Origin: Dyella_B sp036746095
GTDB taxonomy: Bacteria; Pseudomonadota; Gammaproteobacteria; Xanthomonadales; Rhodanobacteraceae
Reading direction: 5' to 3'
Assembly (NCBI RefSeq): GCF_036746095.1
Contig: NZ_DAIOEU010000009.1
Span: forward strand, 54,683 to 118,682
DNA: 64,000 bases
Part shown: positions 27,664 through 36,115 of the stretch, one piece after another
Position numbering within the stretch: position 1 is the first letter of the stretch
How the letters are laid out: the number at the start of each line of letters is the position of its first letter
Notes under the pieces: model-generated
What the model was told of the DNA's origin: nothing
Databases searched by the model: none
The model's input: the letters and a program-made list of their open reading frames with translations, nothing else
Translations under genes and position numbers: made by a program

Positions 27664-28911
27664 CTACATCAGCAGCTTGCGTACCTTTAGAAGCGCTGCG
27701 ATAAACGTGTCGATTTCCTCGCGCGTGTTGTAGAACGCGAGCGATGCGCGCAGCGTGGCCGGCACGCCATAGAACTGCATCAGCGGATGCGCGCAATGAT
27801 GGCCCGAGCGCACCGCCACGCCTTCCAGATCGAGCAGCGTTGCCATATCGGTGGCTTGCGCGCCCTCGATCAAGAAGGAGATCACCGGTTCTTTTTCCCT
27901 GGCTTCGCCGAAGATTCGCACGCCGGGAATTTCACGCAGGCGCTCGGTGGCGTAGCCGAGCAATTCATATTCCCACGCGCGAATCGCTTCGTAACCAAGG
28001 CCCTGGTAGTATTCGATCGCCGCGCCCACCCCGGCAAAACCGGCAATGTTCGGCGTACCCGCTTCGAACTTGTGCGGCGGATCGGCAAAGGTGGTGCCAT
28101 CGAAACGTACTTCGCGAATCATCTCGCCGCCGCCGAAAAACGGCGGCATCGCCTGCAGATGCTCGCGCTTTGCCCACAGCGCACCGGTGCCAGTGGGCGC
28201 CAGCATCTTGTGCCCGGTGATGGCGTAAAAGTCGCAGCCCAATGCCTGCACATCTACAGGACGATGCGGCAGCGCTTGCGAACCATCGACGACCAACGGG
28301 ATGCCACGCTTGCGGCATTCGCGCGCAATCTCGCGCACCGGGTTCACCGTGCCGAGCACATTGGACACATGCGCCACGCAGGCCAGCTTCACTTCCGGCG
28401 TAAGCAGCTCAAAGAATTTCTCCAGGATCAGTTCGCCGTTCTGATCGATCGGCGCCGCCTTGACCGTAGCGCCCGCACGCGCGGCGACCAGCTGCCACGG
28501 CACGATATTGGCGTGATGCTCCATCACCGTGGTGACGATGGCATCGCCCGGCTGCAAACGTGGCAGTGCGTAGCTGTATGCCACCAGGTTCATCGACTGC
28601 GTGGTGCCGGAGGTGAGAATCAGCTCATTGCGCGACGTCGCATTGATGAATGCGGAAAGCTTGTCGCGAGCGTTTTCGTAGGCCTCCGTTGCCTCTTCGC
28701 CCAGTTGATGCACGGCACGCGCGACGTTCGCATTGTGCTCGCGGTAGTGGTTATCGACCGCCTCGATCACCTGCCGCGGCTTCTGGCTGGTATTGGCATT
28801 GTCGAAATACACCAGCGGCTTGCCATGCACGCTGCGTGACAACAGCGGAAAATCCGCGCGCACGCGCTGAACATCGAAGTCGACGGAAGGATGGCTGGGC
28901 TTGACGGTCAT
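27664..28911 (-). CDS. sufS: Cysteine desulfurase SufS
   Basis: A 415-residue PLP enzyme that removes sulfur from cysteine for Fe-S cluster assembly. The Schiff-base Lys is in AITGHKMLAPTGTG near residue 230, the substrate-binding His in MEHHANIVPW near 130, and the catalytic Cys in RSGHHCAHPL near 370 with the short flanking loop typical of group II (SufS) enzymes. The start overlaps the end of sufD by 4 bases. It is the last gene of the operon. No sufE or sufU partner is seen in the window. Confidence 0.95.
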   Translation of the reverse strand: MTVKPSHPSVDFDVQRVRADFPLLSRSVHGKPLVYFDNANTSQKPRQVIEAVDNHYREHNANVARAVHQLGEEATEAYENARDKLSAFINATSRNELILTSGTTQSMNLVAYSYALPRLQPGDAIVTTVMEHHANIVPWQLVAARAGATVKAAPIDQNGELILEKFFELLTPEVKLACVAHVSNVLGTVNPVREIARECRKRGIPLVVDGSQALPHRPVDVQALGCDFYAITGHKMLAPTGTGALWAKREHLQAMPPFFGGGEMIREVRFDGTTFADPPHKFEAGTPNIAGFAGVGAAIEYYQGLGYEAIRAWEYELLGYATERLREIPGVRIFGEAREKEPVISFLIEGAQATDMATLLDLEGVAVRSGHHCAHPLMQFYGVPATLRASLAFYNTREEIDTFIAALLKVRKLLM

Positions 28912-30220
28912 GATGGCAGATGCGCGAGCAGCGCGTCGGAGAAATGATCGCGCAGGGTGTCATTGGGAAGTGCGGCGAATACCGCACGGCAGAACGCCGC
29001 AGTGAGCAGCGCGCGTGCTTCCGCATTCGGCAGGCCGCGCGAGCGCAGGTAGAACAGCGCGCGCTCGTCGAGCTGGCCGACGGTGGCGCCGTGTGCCGCC
29101 TTGACCTCGTCGGCGTAGATTTCCAGTTCCGGCTTGGTGTCGATCTCGGCCAGCGGCGACAGCAGCAGGTTCTTGTTGCTGAGGCTGGCATCGCTGCCAT
29201 CTGCGCCCTGGGCCACTACGATCGCGCCACGGAACACGCCGCGCGCACGTTCATCGGCCACGCCACGCCAGATGGATTCGGAAACCGTGTTGACCGCTTG
29301 ATGATTGATCGACAGTTGCGTATCGGCATGCTGGCGTCCGCGTAACACGAACACGCCGCGCGTATCGAAACGCGCCTCGTCGCCACGCAATTGGGCGTGC
29401 AGATCATGACGCACCAGGGCGCCGCCCAGTTCCAGCACGTGCAACATGGCCCGCGACCTGGCACCGAGATGCACGCTGCCACGGCGGATCAGCGTGCTTT
29501 CTTCGCCGGCATTCTGCAGCAGCGTGTGTTGTAGCGTGGCGCCATCGCGCACCACGATCTCGCTGACCAGTGTGCCCAGATGCCTGTGCTGCGCGGTGGC
29601 CAGGTGATGCTCGACCAGGTCGAGCTCGGCGCCCTCGCCCACTTCGATCACGTTGCGCACGTGCCATGCCACATCGGCCTGCGCTGGCGTACCCGCGAAG
29701 CACACGTGAATCGGCTTGGCGATGCGCACACCGGCTGCGACGCGCAGCACCACGCCGTCGCCAGCCAAGGCGGCATTGAGCCGGGCGAACACGTCGGCGT
29801 TCTCGCGATAATGGCGGCTGAGCGCGAAGCGCAGCGGTTCCGGGTCGCTCTCCAGCACCTTGGAAAGCGGGTGCAGCGTCAGCCCTGGCGGAAGTGCGTC
29901 CAGCTTCGACAGATCGGCGCGGAACACGCCGTTGACGAACACCAGGCGCGGGCCATCCATGCCGGGCAATGTCAGCGCATAGGCGTCGACCGGGTGAGAT
30001 GCCGCGGCGGCATCGCCCAATGCGAAACGGCGTTGACCCAACGCGCGCAGCGCGGTGTACTTCCATGCTTCGGCACGCGTATCCGGCAGGCCGGCGGCGA
30101 TGAACGCTTCCAGGTTTTCACGCCGCACCGCATCCAGCCACCCCAACCCGCTACCGGGCAGGCGCAAGCCGGGTGCATCGCGCAACGCGTCGATAAAAGG
30201 CAGCGATGCCGGCGACTGGC

Positions 30221-30224
<4 letters not shown>
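28908..30224 (-). CDS. sufD: Fe-S cluster assembly protein SufD
   Basis: A 438-residue scaffold subunit that forms the SufBC2D complex with SufB and SufC. The C-terminal beta-helix domain is recognisable (GRQHADTQLSINHQ, RGVFRGAIVVAQGADGSDASLSNKNLLL, and GATVGQLDERALFYLRSRG), including a conserved His in this region. The N-terminal domain (about 100 residues) is helical. Start and stop both overlap the neighbours by 4 bases, so translation is coupled throughout sufC-sufD-sufS. Confidence 0.94.
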
Positions 30225-30994
<770 letters not shown>

Positions 30995-30995
30995 G

Positions 30996-31445
30996 TCACT
31001 TCAAATCCGCAGAATTTTTGATGGAACCCGCGCACACATCGCCTTCCTGTGCGCCCTTTAGCCAAGCTTGCAGTTGCTCGATGCGCTGCTGCGTGAGCTC
31101 GGTTTGCAGCTGGCTGACGCACATGGGGTAAGCCGAACCGTATTGCGTGCCGGCATCTTCGCCTTTACCCAGCGGAAAATGCGCGGCTACTTCCGCATCG
31201 CGGAATTGCAGCCACAGCTTTTGCGATGCCTTGAGTTTTTCCAGGAACACCGGCTGGTCTTTGTATTTGACCTGGATGGCCTTCCACACTGTGTTGAGTT
31301 GCTGGTCTGCCTTGGTCAATTCGGAAGCCGCACAGGCATTGAGGCCGGCTTGCGAACCCGTTGCATAGCAAGCGACGTCTGCGCCTGCAGCAGGCGCACT
31401 GATGGGGAGTGCAAGACCTAAAAGAAACCACCATGACGCCCTCAT
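30996..31445 (-). CDS. DUF1311 (LprI-like) periplasmic protein
   Basis: A 149-residue secreted protein with a signal peptide (cleavage near PAAGA) and the DUF1311 pattern: early Cys residues in CYATGSQAGLNACAASEL, the LTKADQQLN segment, WLQFRDAEVAAHF and a final Cys in GDVCAG. Members include lysozyme-inhibitor-like LprI proteins. It has no obvious role in Fe-S assembly, yet it sits between sufB and sufC, overlapping the DUF2442 gene upstream by 4 bases and ending 1 base before sufC. GGAGG precedes the ATG at 31445. Confidence 0.82.
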   Translation of the reverse strand: MRASWWFLLGLALPISAPAAGADVACYATGSQAGLNACAASELTKADQQLNTVWKAIQVKYKDQPVFLEKLKASQKLWLQFRDAEVAAHFPLGKGEDAGTQYGSAYPMCVSQLQTELTQQRIEQLQAWLKGAQEGDVCAGSIKNSADLK

Positions 31446-31777
31446 TGCATGACTCCTCCTGCAGAAAGAACGCAACCACCCTTCGACTTGATTGACGCAT
31501 AGAGCGCGTCGGGCGCGAGATCAATCTCGCCTGGCCAAGTCACTGCACCTAGCTCGACTCGCACTGCCGAGAACACAGTTGGCTCACGAAGGGACAGAAA
31601 CACCCCCGCCGAATCGCTGTTTACCAAGGCAGACATATCGACGATGCCCGATGTTCCATCGCGGAAACGCACATCCAAGCGGTAAGCAGGCATGGCCGTA
31701 ACCGCCACTACTCGCCATGGCGGCGCTGCGTTCAATCCAGCGGACTGATCGGGTTTGGAGACTTGCGCGCTGCACAT
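31442..31777 (-). CDS. DUF2442 protein
   Basis: A protein of about 111 residues of the DUF2442 family, recognisable by RVVAVTAMPAYRLDVRFRDGTSGIVDMSALV, the GVFLSLREPTVFSAVRVE middle and the VTWPGEIDLAPDALY end. DUF2442 proteins often occur directly behind DUF4160 genes, as here, and such pairs have been suggested to act like toxin-antitoxin modules; no activity is shown by the sequence. The ATG at 31777 lies inside the end of the DUF4160 frame, and the stop overlaps the DUF1311 start. It is part of the cargo inside the suf operon. Confidence 0.8.
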   Translation of the reverse strand: MCSAQVSKPDQSAGLNAAPPWRVVAVTAMPAYRLDVRFRDGTSGIVDMSALVNSDSAGVFLSLREPTVFSAVRVELGAVTWPGEIDLAPDALYASIKSKGGCVLSAGGVMQ

Positions 31778-31993
31778 AGATCCCAGTCCTCTTGCAACTC
31801 CGCACGATGGAGTGCGGCCCATTCGAGTACGAACGCCATCGCTCGGCGTGGCAACTGCCCTTCGATGACCTCTAACGTACGTATGTCAAATAAAGCTTCC
31901 GACTCGCGGTAGATGGCATGAATAGTGAAGTGGCGCGTGATCAGCGAAATACATCCTGATAAGGATGCCGTAGAAACTGCTGATAGTCGGCAT
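31732..31993 (-). pseudogene. Frameshifted DUF4160 gene
   Basis: The frame begins MPTISSFYGILIRMYFADHAP at 31993, the exact DUF4160 opening, two bases after the sufB stop, but terminates after 35 codons. One base away the family sequence resumes as HFTIHAIYRESEALFDIRTLEV, continues through LPRRAMAFVLEWAALHRAEL and QEDWDLC, and ends at 31732. The total span of 262 bases is one more than a multiple of three, so a single inserted base near position 31933 explains it. No slippery heptamer is visible. The intact gene would encode about 86 residues and overlap the DUF2442 gene. Confidence 0.8.
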
Positions 31994-31995
31994 CC

Positions 31996-33462
31996 TTAAC
32001 CCACCGCCCCTTCCAGCGAAACCTCCAGCAGCTTCTTCGCCTCCACCGCAAATTCCATCGGCAGTTCGCGGAACACCTGCTTGCAGAAGCCATCCACGAT
32101 CATCGACACGGCATCTTCCTCGCCAATCCCACGCGAGCGGCAGTAGAACAGCTGGTCGTCGGAGATCTTCGAGGTAGTAGCTTCGTGCTCGACGATGGCC
32201 GAAGGATTCTTCACTTCCATGTACGGGAAAGTGTGCGCGCCGCATTTCTTGCCGATCAGCAGCGAATCGCACTGCGTGTAATTGCGCGCGCCTTCGGCGC
32301 CCTTCTCCACCTTCACCAGGCCGCGGTAGCTGTTGGAACTCTTGCCGGCACTGATGCCCTTGGACACGATCTTGGATTTGGTGCCCTTGCCGATATGGAT
32401 CATCTTGGTGCCGGTATCGGCCTGCTGGCGATGATGCGTCAGCGCCACCGAGTAGAACTCGCCGACCGAGCGATCGCCGCGCAATACGCAGCTGGGGTAT
32501 TTCCAGGTGATCGCCGAGCCGGTTTCTACCTGCGTCCAGGAAATCTTGGAATCGTCGCCACGGCAATCGCCACGCTTGGTGACGAAGTTATAGATGCCGC
32601 CGCGGCCTTCCTCGTCACCCGGATACCAGTTCTGCACGGTGGAATATTTGATCTGCGCTTTTTCCTGCGCGACCAGTTCGACGACTGCCGCATGCAGCTG
32701 GTTCTCGTCGCGCATCGGTGCGGTGCAGCCTTCCAGGTAGGAAACGTAGGCGCCCTCTTCAGCGATGATCAACGTGCGCTCGAACTGGCCAGTGTGGCCG
32801 GCGTTGATGCGGAAATACGTGGACAGTTCCATCGGGCAGCGCACGCCCTTGGGGATGAACACGAACGAGCCGTCGGAGAACACCGCCGAATTCAATGCAG
32901 CGAAATAGTTGTCACCAACCGGCACCACGCTGCCGAGGTACTTCTGCACCAGATCGGCATGTTCGCGGATCGCTTCGCTCATCGAGCAGAAGATTACGCC
33001 GGCTTCGGCCAACTCCTTGCGGAAAGTCGTGCCGACGGAAACGGAATCGAACACCGCATCCACCGCCACGCCGGCCAGCCTTGCCCGCTCGTGCAACGGC
33101 ACGCCAAGCTTGTCGTAGGTTTCCAGCAGCTTGGGATCGACTTCATCGAGCGACTTCGGCTTGTTCTTGGGCGAGGCGTAATAGCTGATCGCCTGGAAAT
33201 CGATCGGCGCGATATGGAGCTTGGCCCAGTTCGGCATCGGCATGGTGAGCCAGTGGCGATAGGCCTTCAGGCGCCACTCGGTCATCCACTCCGGCTCGTT
33301 CTTCAATGCCGAGAGCTGGCGCACGATGTCTTCCGACAAGCCGGGCGGCAGGCTGTCGGTTTCGATGTCGGTGACGAAGCCGGCTTCGTAGCGACGGCCG
33401 AGCGCGGCAGCGACTTCTGCGTTGTCGCGCAGCACGACGGGGCTATCGTTCTCGATGGTCAT
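31996..33462 (-). CDS. sufB: Fe-S cluster assembly scaffold SufB
   Basis: A 488-residue scaffold protein of the SufBC2D complex. Conserved segments include YYASPKNKPKSLDEVDP, FIPKGVRCPMELSTYFRINA, EEGAYVSYLEGCTAP with its Cys, the RGDCRGDDSKISWTQVETGSA core and the late CDSLLIGKKCGAHTFPY with the Cys proposed as sulfur acceptor. The start at 33462 overlaps the regulator gene by 4 bases. In most proteobacteria sufC follows directly; here three small genes intervene. Confidence 0.95.
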   Translation of the reverse strand: MTIENDSPVVLRDNAEVAAALGRRYEAGFVTDIETDSLPPGLSEDIVRQLSALKNEPEWMTEWRLKAYRHWLTMPMPNWAKLHIAPIDFQAISYYASPKNKPKSLDEVDPKLLETYDKLGVPLHERARLAGVAVDAVFDSVSVGTTFRKELAEAGVIFCSMSEAIREHADLVQKYLGSVVPVGDNYFAALNSAVFSDGSFVFIPKGVRCPMELSTYFRINAGHTGQFERTLIIAEEGAYVSYLEGCTAPMRDENQLHAAVVELVAQEKAQIKYSTVQNWYPGDEEGRGGIYNFVTKRGDCRGDDSKISWTQVETGSAITWKYPSCVLRGDRSVGEFYSVALTHHRQQADTGTKMIHIGKGTKSKIVSKGISAGKSSNSYRGLVKVEKGAEGARNYTQCDSLLIGKKCGAHTFPYMEVKNPSAIVEHEATTSKISDDQLFYCRSRGIGEEDAVSMIVDGFCKQVFRELPMEFAVEAKKLLEVSLEGAVG

Positions 33463-33917
33463 GATGCTGTCCTGCCTTTCAATTCGGTAAGCGCCACAGT
33501 GGCGACGGCCGTGGGCGCGGGGTGCAGCATGTCGGCCAGGCTCATCGCGCGCAGGGCGTTGTCGAGTACGTGGTTGATGCGTTGCCAGCTGCCGCGCACG
33601 CCGCATTGGGCTTCGCGCTCGCATTGGCCCTCGCTCAAGGTGCATTCGGTCATGCCGAGCGGGCCTTCGATCGCCTCCACGATGTCGGCCAGGCTGATCT
33701 CTTGCGCCGGCCGTGCCAGGCGGTAACCGCCGTTGACGCCGCGGAAGGAGTCCACCAGCCCGGCGTGGCCCAGCGACTTCAGCAGCTTGCTGACGGTCGG
33801 CAGCTCCAGGTGCGCCTCCTCGGCGATCTGGGCTGTGCTGAGGACATCGCCCGGGTGCGTGGCGATGCAAGTCATCACCAGGGTGGCGTAGTCCGTCAGT
33901 CGGCTGACACGAAACAT
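33459..33917 (-). CDS. Rrf2-family Fe-S assembly regulator of the suf operon
   Basis: A 152-residue winged-helix regulator. Residues 1-80 form the DNA-binding domain (VSRLTDYATLVM, LELPTVSKLLKSL, GGYRLARPAQEISL), followed by the EGPLGMTEC segment and three Cys residues (CTLSEGQCEREAQCG) placed as in IscR-type cluster ligands. It should sense Fe-S status and repress or activate the operon it heads. The ATG at 33917 begins the family-typical MFRVSRLTDYA even though no good Shine-Dalgarno is visible; a TTG at 33980 would add 21 unlikely residues. A perfect inverted repeat lies just upstream. Confidence 0.9.
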   Translation of the reverse strand: MFRVSRLTDYATLVMTCIATHPGDVLSTAQIAEEAHLELPTVSKLLKSLGHAGLVDSFRGVNGGYRLARPAQEISLADIVEAIEGPLGMTECTLSEGQCEREAQCGVRGSWQRINHVLDNALRAMSLADMLHPAPTAVATVALTELKGRTAS

Positions 33918-33937
33918 GGGGAAAGGAGGACACCAGT

Positions 33938-33964
33938 TAATCAGGACCGAAATGGTACTGATTA
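33938..33964 (-). promoter_or_regulatory. Candidate operator of the suf regulator
   Basis: A perfect 7-bp inverted repeat, TAATCAG at 33938-33944 and CTGATTA at 33958-33964, with a 13-base spacer, located 21 bases before the regulator start. Dyad spacing and position fit autoregulation by the dimeric Rrf2 protein. It is not the classical IscR type 1 sequence, so the binding assignment is inferred. Confidence 0.55.
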
Positions 33965-33995
33965 GAAAGGAGTGGGTCAAATTTCCTGCGCTCCG

Positions 33996-34061
33996 TCACC
34001 CGGCGAAAGCCGTCTTTGCCTAGCGGCCGGAAAGTCGCTGAGCCCGGCTTTCGCGGGGTGA
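33996..34061. repeat. Palindromic repeat with 17-bp arms
   Basis: An inverted repeat with 17-base arms, TCACCCGGCGAAAGCCG at 33996-34012 and CGGCTTTCGCGGGGTGA at 34045-34061, one mismatch, 32-base spacer. The CGAAAGC/GCTTTCG core is shared with family C repeats near 37880 and 47784. It separates the divergent suf and glnK promoters. Confidence 0.7.
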
Positions 34062-34077
34062 GGGGTTCAGCACTATT

Positions 34078-34116
34078 TGCACCATTACGATGCAAGACAT
34101 GCACCAAATTGATCGT
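34078..34116 (+). promoter_or_regulatory. Two tandem NtrC-like binding sites
   Basis: TGCACCATTACGATGCA at 34078-34094 matches the NtrC consensus TGCACC-N5-GGTGCA with one mismatch; a second, weaker site TGCACCAAATTGATCGT lies at 34100-34116. Their centres are 22 bases apart, two helical turns, as in NtrC enhancers. They are about 120-140 bases before the predicted sigma-54 start site of glnK. Confidence 0.72.
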
Positions 34117-34189
34117 AGCGCACGTCCGCACCCCTCACCCGATCGTCTGGAATCAAGGCCTGGCGCGACACGACACTGGCTATCCAGAC

Positions 34190-34206
34190 TTGGCATGCAT
34201 TCTGCT
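34190..34206 (+). promoter_or_regulatory. Sigma-54 promoter of glnK-amtB
   Basis: TTGGCATGCATTCTGCT carries the invariant GG (34192-34193) and GC (34204-34205) with the required 10-base gap, close to consensus TGGCAC-N5-TTGCW. Transcription would start near 34217, about 20 bases before the glnK ATG. Together with the NtrC-like sites upstream it indicates nitrogen-limitation control. Confidence 0.75.
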
Positions 34207-34237
34207 GTCTTGCAACAAACCACTGGAGCCGCCGCGC

Positions 34238-34576
34238 ATGAAATGGGTTACCGCGATCATCAAACCCTTCACCCTGGACGATGTGCGGGAGGCACTCGGC
34301 GAGGCCGGCGTGCAGGGCATGACGGTGACGGAAGTAAAGGGCTTCGGCCGACAGCGCGGCCACACCGAGCTGTATCGCGGTGCCGAGTACGTCGTCGATT
34401 TCCTGCCCAAGCTGAAGATCGAGATTGCCGTGGCCGACGACCAGGTCGAGCTCGCGGTCGAGGCGATCATCCGCGCGGCGAAGACCGGCAAGGTGGGCGA
34501 CGGCAAGATTTTTGTAAGCGACCTGGAACAGGTGATTCGCATCCGCACGCAGGAAGTGGACGCGGATGCACTTTGA
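34238..34576 (+). CDS. glnK: PII nitrogen regulatory protein GlnK
   Basis: A 112-residue PII signal protein. The T-loop contains KGFGRQRGHTELYRGAEYVVDFLPK with the uridylylated Tyr51 in GAEYV, and the C-terminal signature TGKVGDGKIFV is intact. It binds ATP, ADP and 2-oxoglutarate and blocks the ammonium channel when nitrogen is plentiful. It is paired with amtB, whose possible starts lie inside or just after its end, the conserved glnK-amtB arrangement. The ATG at 34238 follows GGAG. Confidence 0.95.
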   Translation: MKWVTAIIKPFTLDDVREALGEAGVQGMTVTEVKGFGRQRGHTELYRGAEYVVDFLPKLKIEIAVADDQVELAVEAIIRAAKTGKVGDGKIFVSDLEQVIRIRTQEVDADAL

Positions 34577-34601
34577 CATGCGGGGAAACGGGGAACGGGG
34601 G

Positions 34602-35939
34602 ATGGGCAAGTATCGAGTGGTTTCGCGGCTCATCGCCGCCATGCTGGCAGCTGGCTTGGCCATGCCGGCCTTTGCGCAGGCCACGCCTGCACCGACGCTC
34701 AACACCGGCGACACCGCCTGGATGATCGTCGCCAGCGCGTTCGTGCTGATGATGACGATTCCCGGCGTAGCGCTGTTCTACGGCGGCATGGTGCGGGCGA
34801 AGAACCTGCTGTCGGTGATGATGCAGTGCCTGGCACTCACCGCCTTGGTGACCGTGTTGTGGATGGTGTACGGCTATTCGCTGGCCTTCAGCACGGAAGG
34901 CATGCACGCGGGTGTCACCAACTGGCATTCGTTCCTTGGCGCGTTCGATCGCGTGATGTTGGCAGGGCTTACGCCTGACAAGCTGTACCAGACGGTGCCG
35001 GAAAGCGTTTTCGTGATGTTCCAGCTCACCTTCGCGATCATCACGCCAGCGCTGATCATCGGCGCCTATGCCGAGCGCATGAAGTTCAGCGCGATGCTGT
35101 GGTTCTCCGGCCTGTGGCTCACTTTCGTGTACCTGCCGATCGCGCACATGGTGTGGAGCGGACCGGGCTCGCTGCTGGGCGACCTGGGCGTGCTCGATTT
35201 CGCCGGCGGCACGGTGGTGCACATCAATGCCGGTATCGCAGGCCTGGTCGCGTGCATGGTGATCGGCAAGCGCCGCGGTTGGCCGCATACGCACATGCCG
35301 CCGCATAACCTGGGTTACACGGTGATTGGCACGGCCATGCTGTGGCTGGGCTGGTTCGGTTTCAACGCGGGCTCCGCGGTCGCCGCCAACGGCAGCGCAG
35401 GCATGGCGATGCTGGTGACGCAGATCGCCACGGCTGCCGCGGTGATCGGCTGGGTGGCAGTGGAGTGGCTGGTGCACAAGCGCGCCAGTGTGCTGGGTGC
35501 AGCTTCCGGCGCCGTGGCCGGATTGGTCGCCGTCACGCCGGCTGCCGGCACCGCAGGACCGGCCGGCGCGCTGATCATCGGCTTTGTTGCCGGCGCGGTG
35601 TGCTTCTTCACGGCGACGCGCCTCAAGCACAAGCTGGGCTATGACGACACACTGGATGTGTTCGGCGTGCACGCGGTGGCCGGCATCATCGGCGCGCTGC
35701 TGACCGGCGTATTCGCGGCGCCCAAGCTGGGCGGTTTCGACAGCGCGGTGACCTCGCCGCTGCTGCAGCTGTGGATTCAGGCGAAAGGTGTGGGCTTCAC
35801 CATCGTGTGGAGCGGCGCGTTGAGCTGGGTGATCCTGAAACTGGTGGATATGACGCTAGGGCTGCGCATCGAACCCGAGCACGAGCAGGTGGGCCTGGAT
35901 ATCGCCGAGCATGAGGAGCGGGCGTACAACCTGTCTTGA
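34602..35939 (+). CDS. amtB: Ammonium transporter AmtB
   Basis: A 445-residue Amt channel with a cleavable signal peptide ending AFAQA and 11 transmembrane helices. Key residues visible are the FYGGMVR segment, the two pore histidines in FAGGTVVHINAG and FGVHAVAG, and the aromatic gate positions. It conducts ammonium and is regulated by GlnK. Three in-frame ATGs (34566, 34578, 34602) are possible; 34602 gives the best signal peptide, whereas 34566 would overlap glnK by 11 bases. A strong hairpin follows the gene. Confidence 0.93.
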   Translation: MGKYRVVSRLIAAMLAAGLAMPAFAQATPAPTLNTGDTAWMIVASAFVLMMTIPGVALFYGGMVRAKNLLSVMMQCLALTALVTVLWMVYGYSLAFSTEGMHAGVTNWHSFLGAFDRVMLAGLTPDKLYQTVPESVFVMFQLTFAIITPALIIGAYAERMKFSAMLWFSGLWLTFVYLPIAHMVWSGPGSLLGDLGVLDFAGGTVVHINAGIAGLVACMVIGKRRGWPHTHMPPHNLGYTVIGTAMLWLGWFGFNAGSAVAANGSAGMAMLVTQIATAAAVIGWVAVEWLVHKRASVLGAASGAVAGLVAVTPAAGTAGPAGALIIGFVAGAVCFFTATRLKHKLGYDDTLDVFGVHAVAGIIGALLTGVFAAPKLGGFDSAVTSPLLQLWIQAKGVGFTIVWSGALSWVILKLVDMTLGLRIEPEHEQVGLDIAEHEERAYNLS

Positions 35940-35945
35940 TGGTTT

Positions 35946-35972
35946 CTCGCTCCCCGCCCTTCGGGGAGCGAG
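35946..35972 (+). terminator. Hairpin downstream of amtB
   Basis: A perfect 11-bp stem, CTCGCTCCCCG and its complement, with a 5-base loop, 6 bases after the amtB stop. No T-run follows, so intrinsic termination is uncertain; it may protect the mRNA end or act with Rho. Confidence 0.5.
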
Positions 35973-35986
35973 CCTCCTAGGCAACG

Positions 35987-36034
35987 ATGAAATCCCAGCT
36001 TCACCGACATGGCGGTGCCGCGATGTCATCCCGG
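35987..36034. repeat. Intergenic repeat, family B
   Basis: GATGAAATCCCAGCTTCACCGACATGGCGG followed by ATCCCGGCCTG-like sequence. The copy at 55602-55638 shares the GATGAA-TCCCAGCT-CAC-GA-ATGGCG core and the ATCCCGGCCT end. A partial copy (GGGATGAAATCCCGGC) is near 27590. The two ends form an imperfect inverted repeat. Confidence 0.6.
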
Positions 36035-36115
36035 CCTGCGCAAGCCAACGCGGCATACGGTGCGTTTGGTACAGGCAGGCTCTAAGCTTTGCGCGTGTCC
36101 GTCACGAAGCCCCTC

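Noticed and set aside
31925..31945. Programmed frameshift in DUF4160
   Set aside because: No slippery heptamer, stimulating hairpin or Shine-Dalgarno-like stimulator is seen; one extra base explains it.
32185..33726. A 513-codon plus-strand frame opposite sufB and the regulator
   Set aside because: It spans two real genes on the other strand and has biased, non-protein-like composition.
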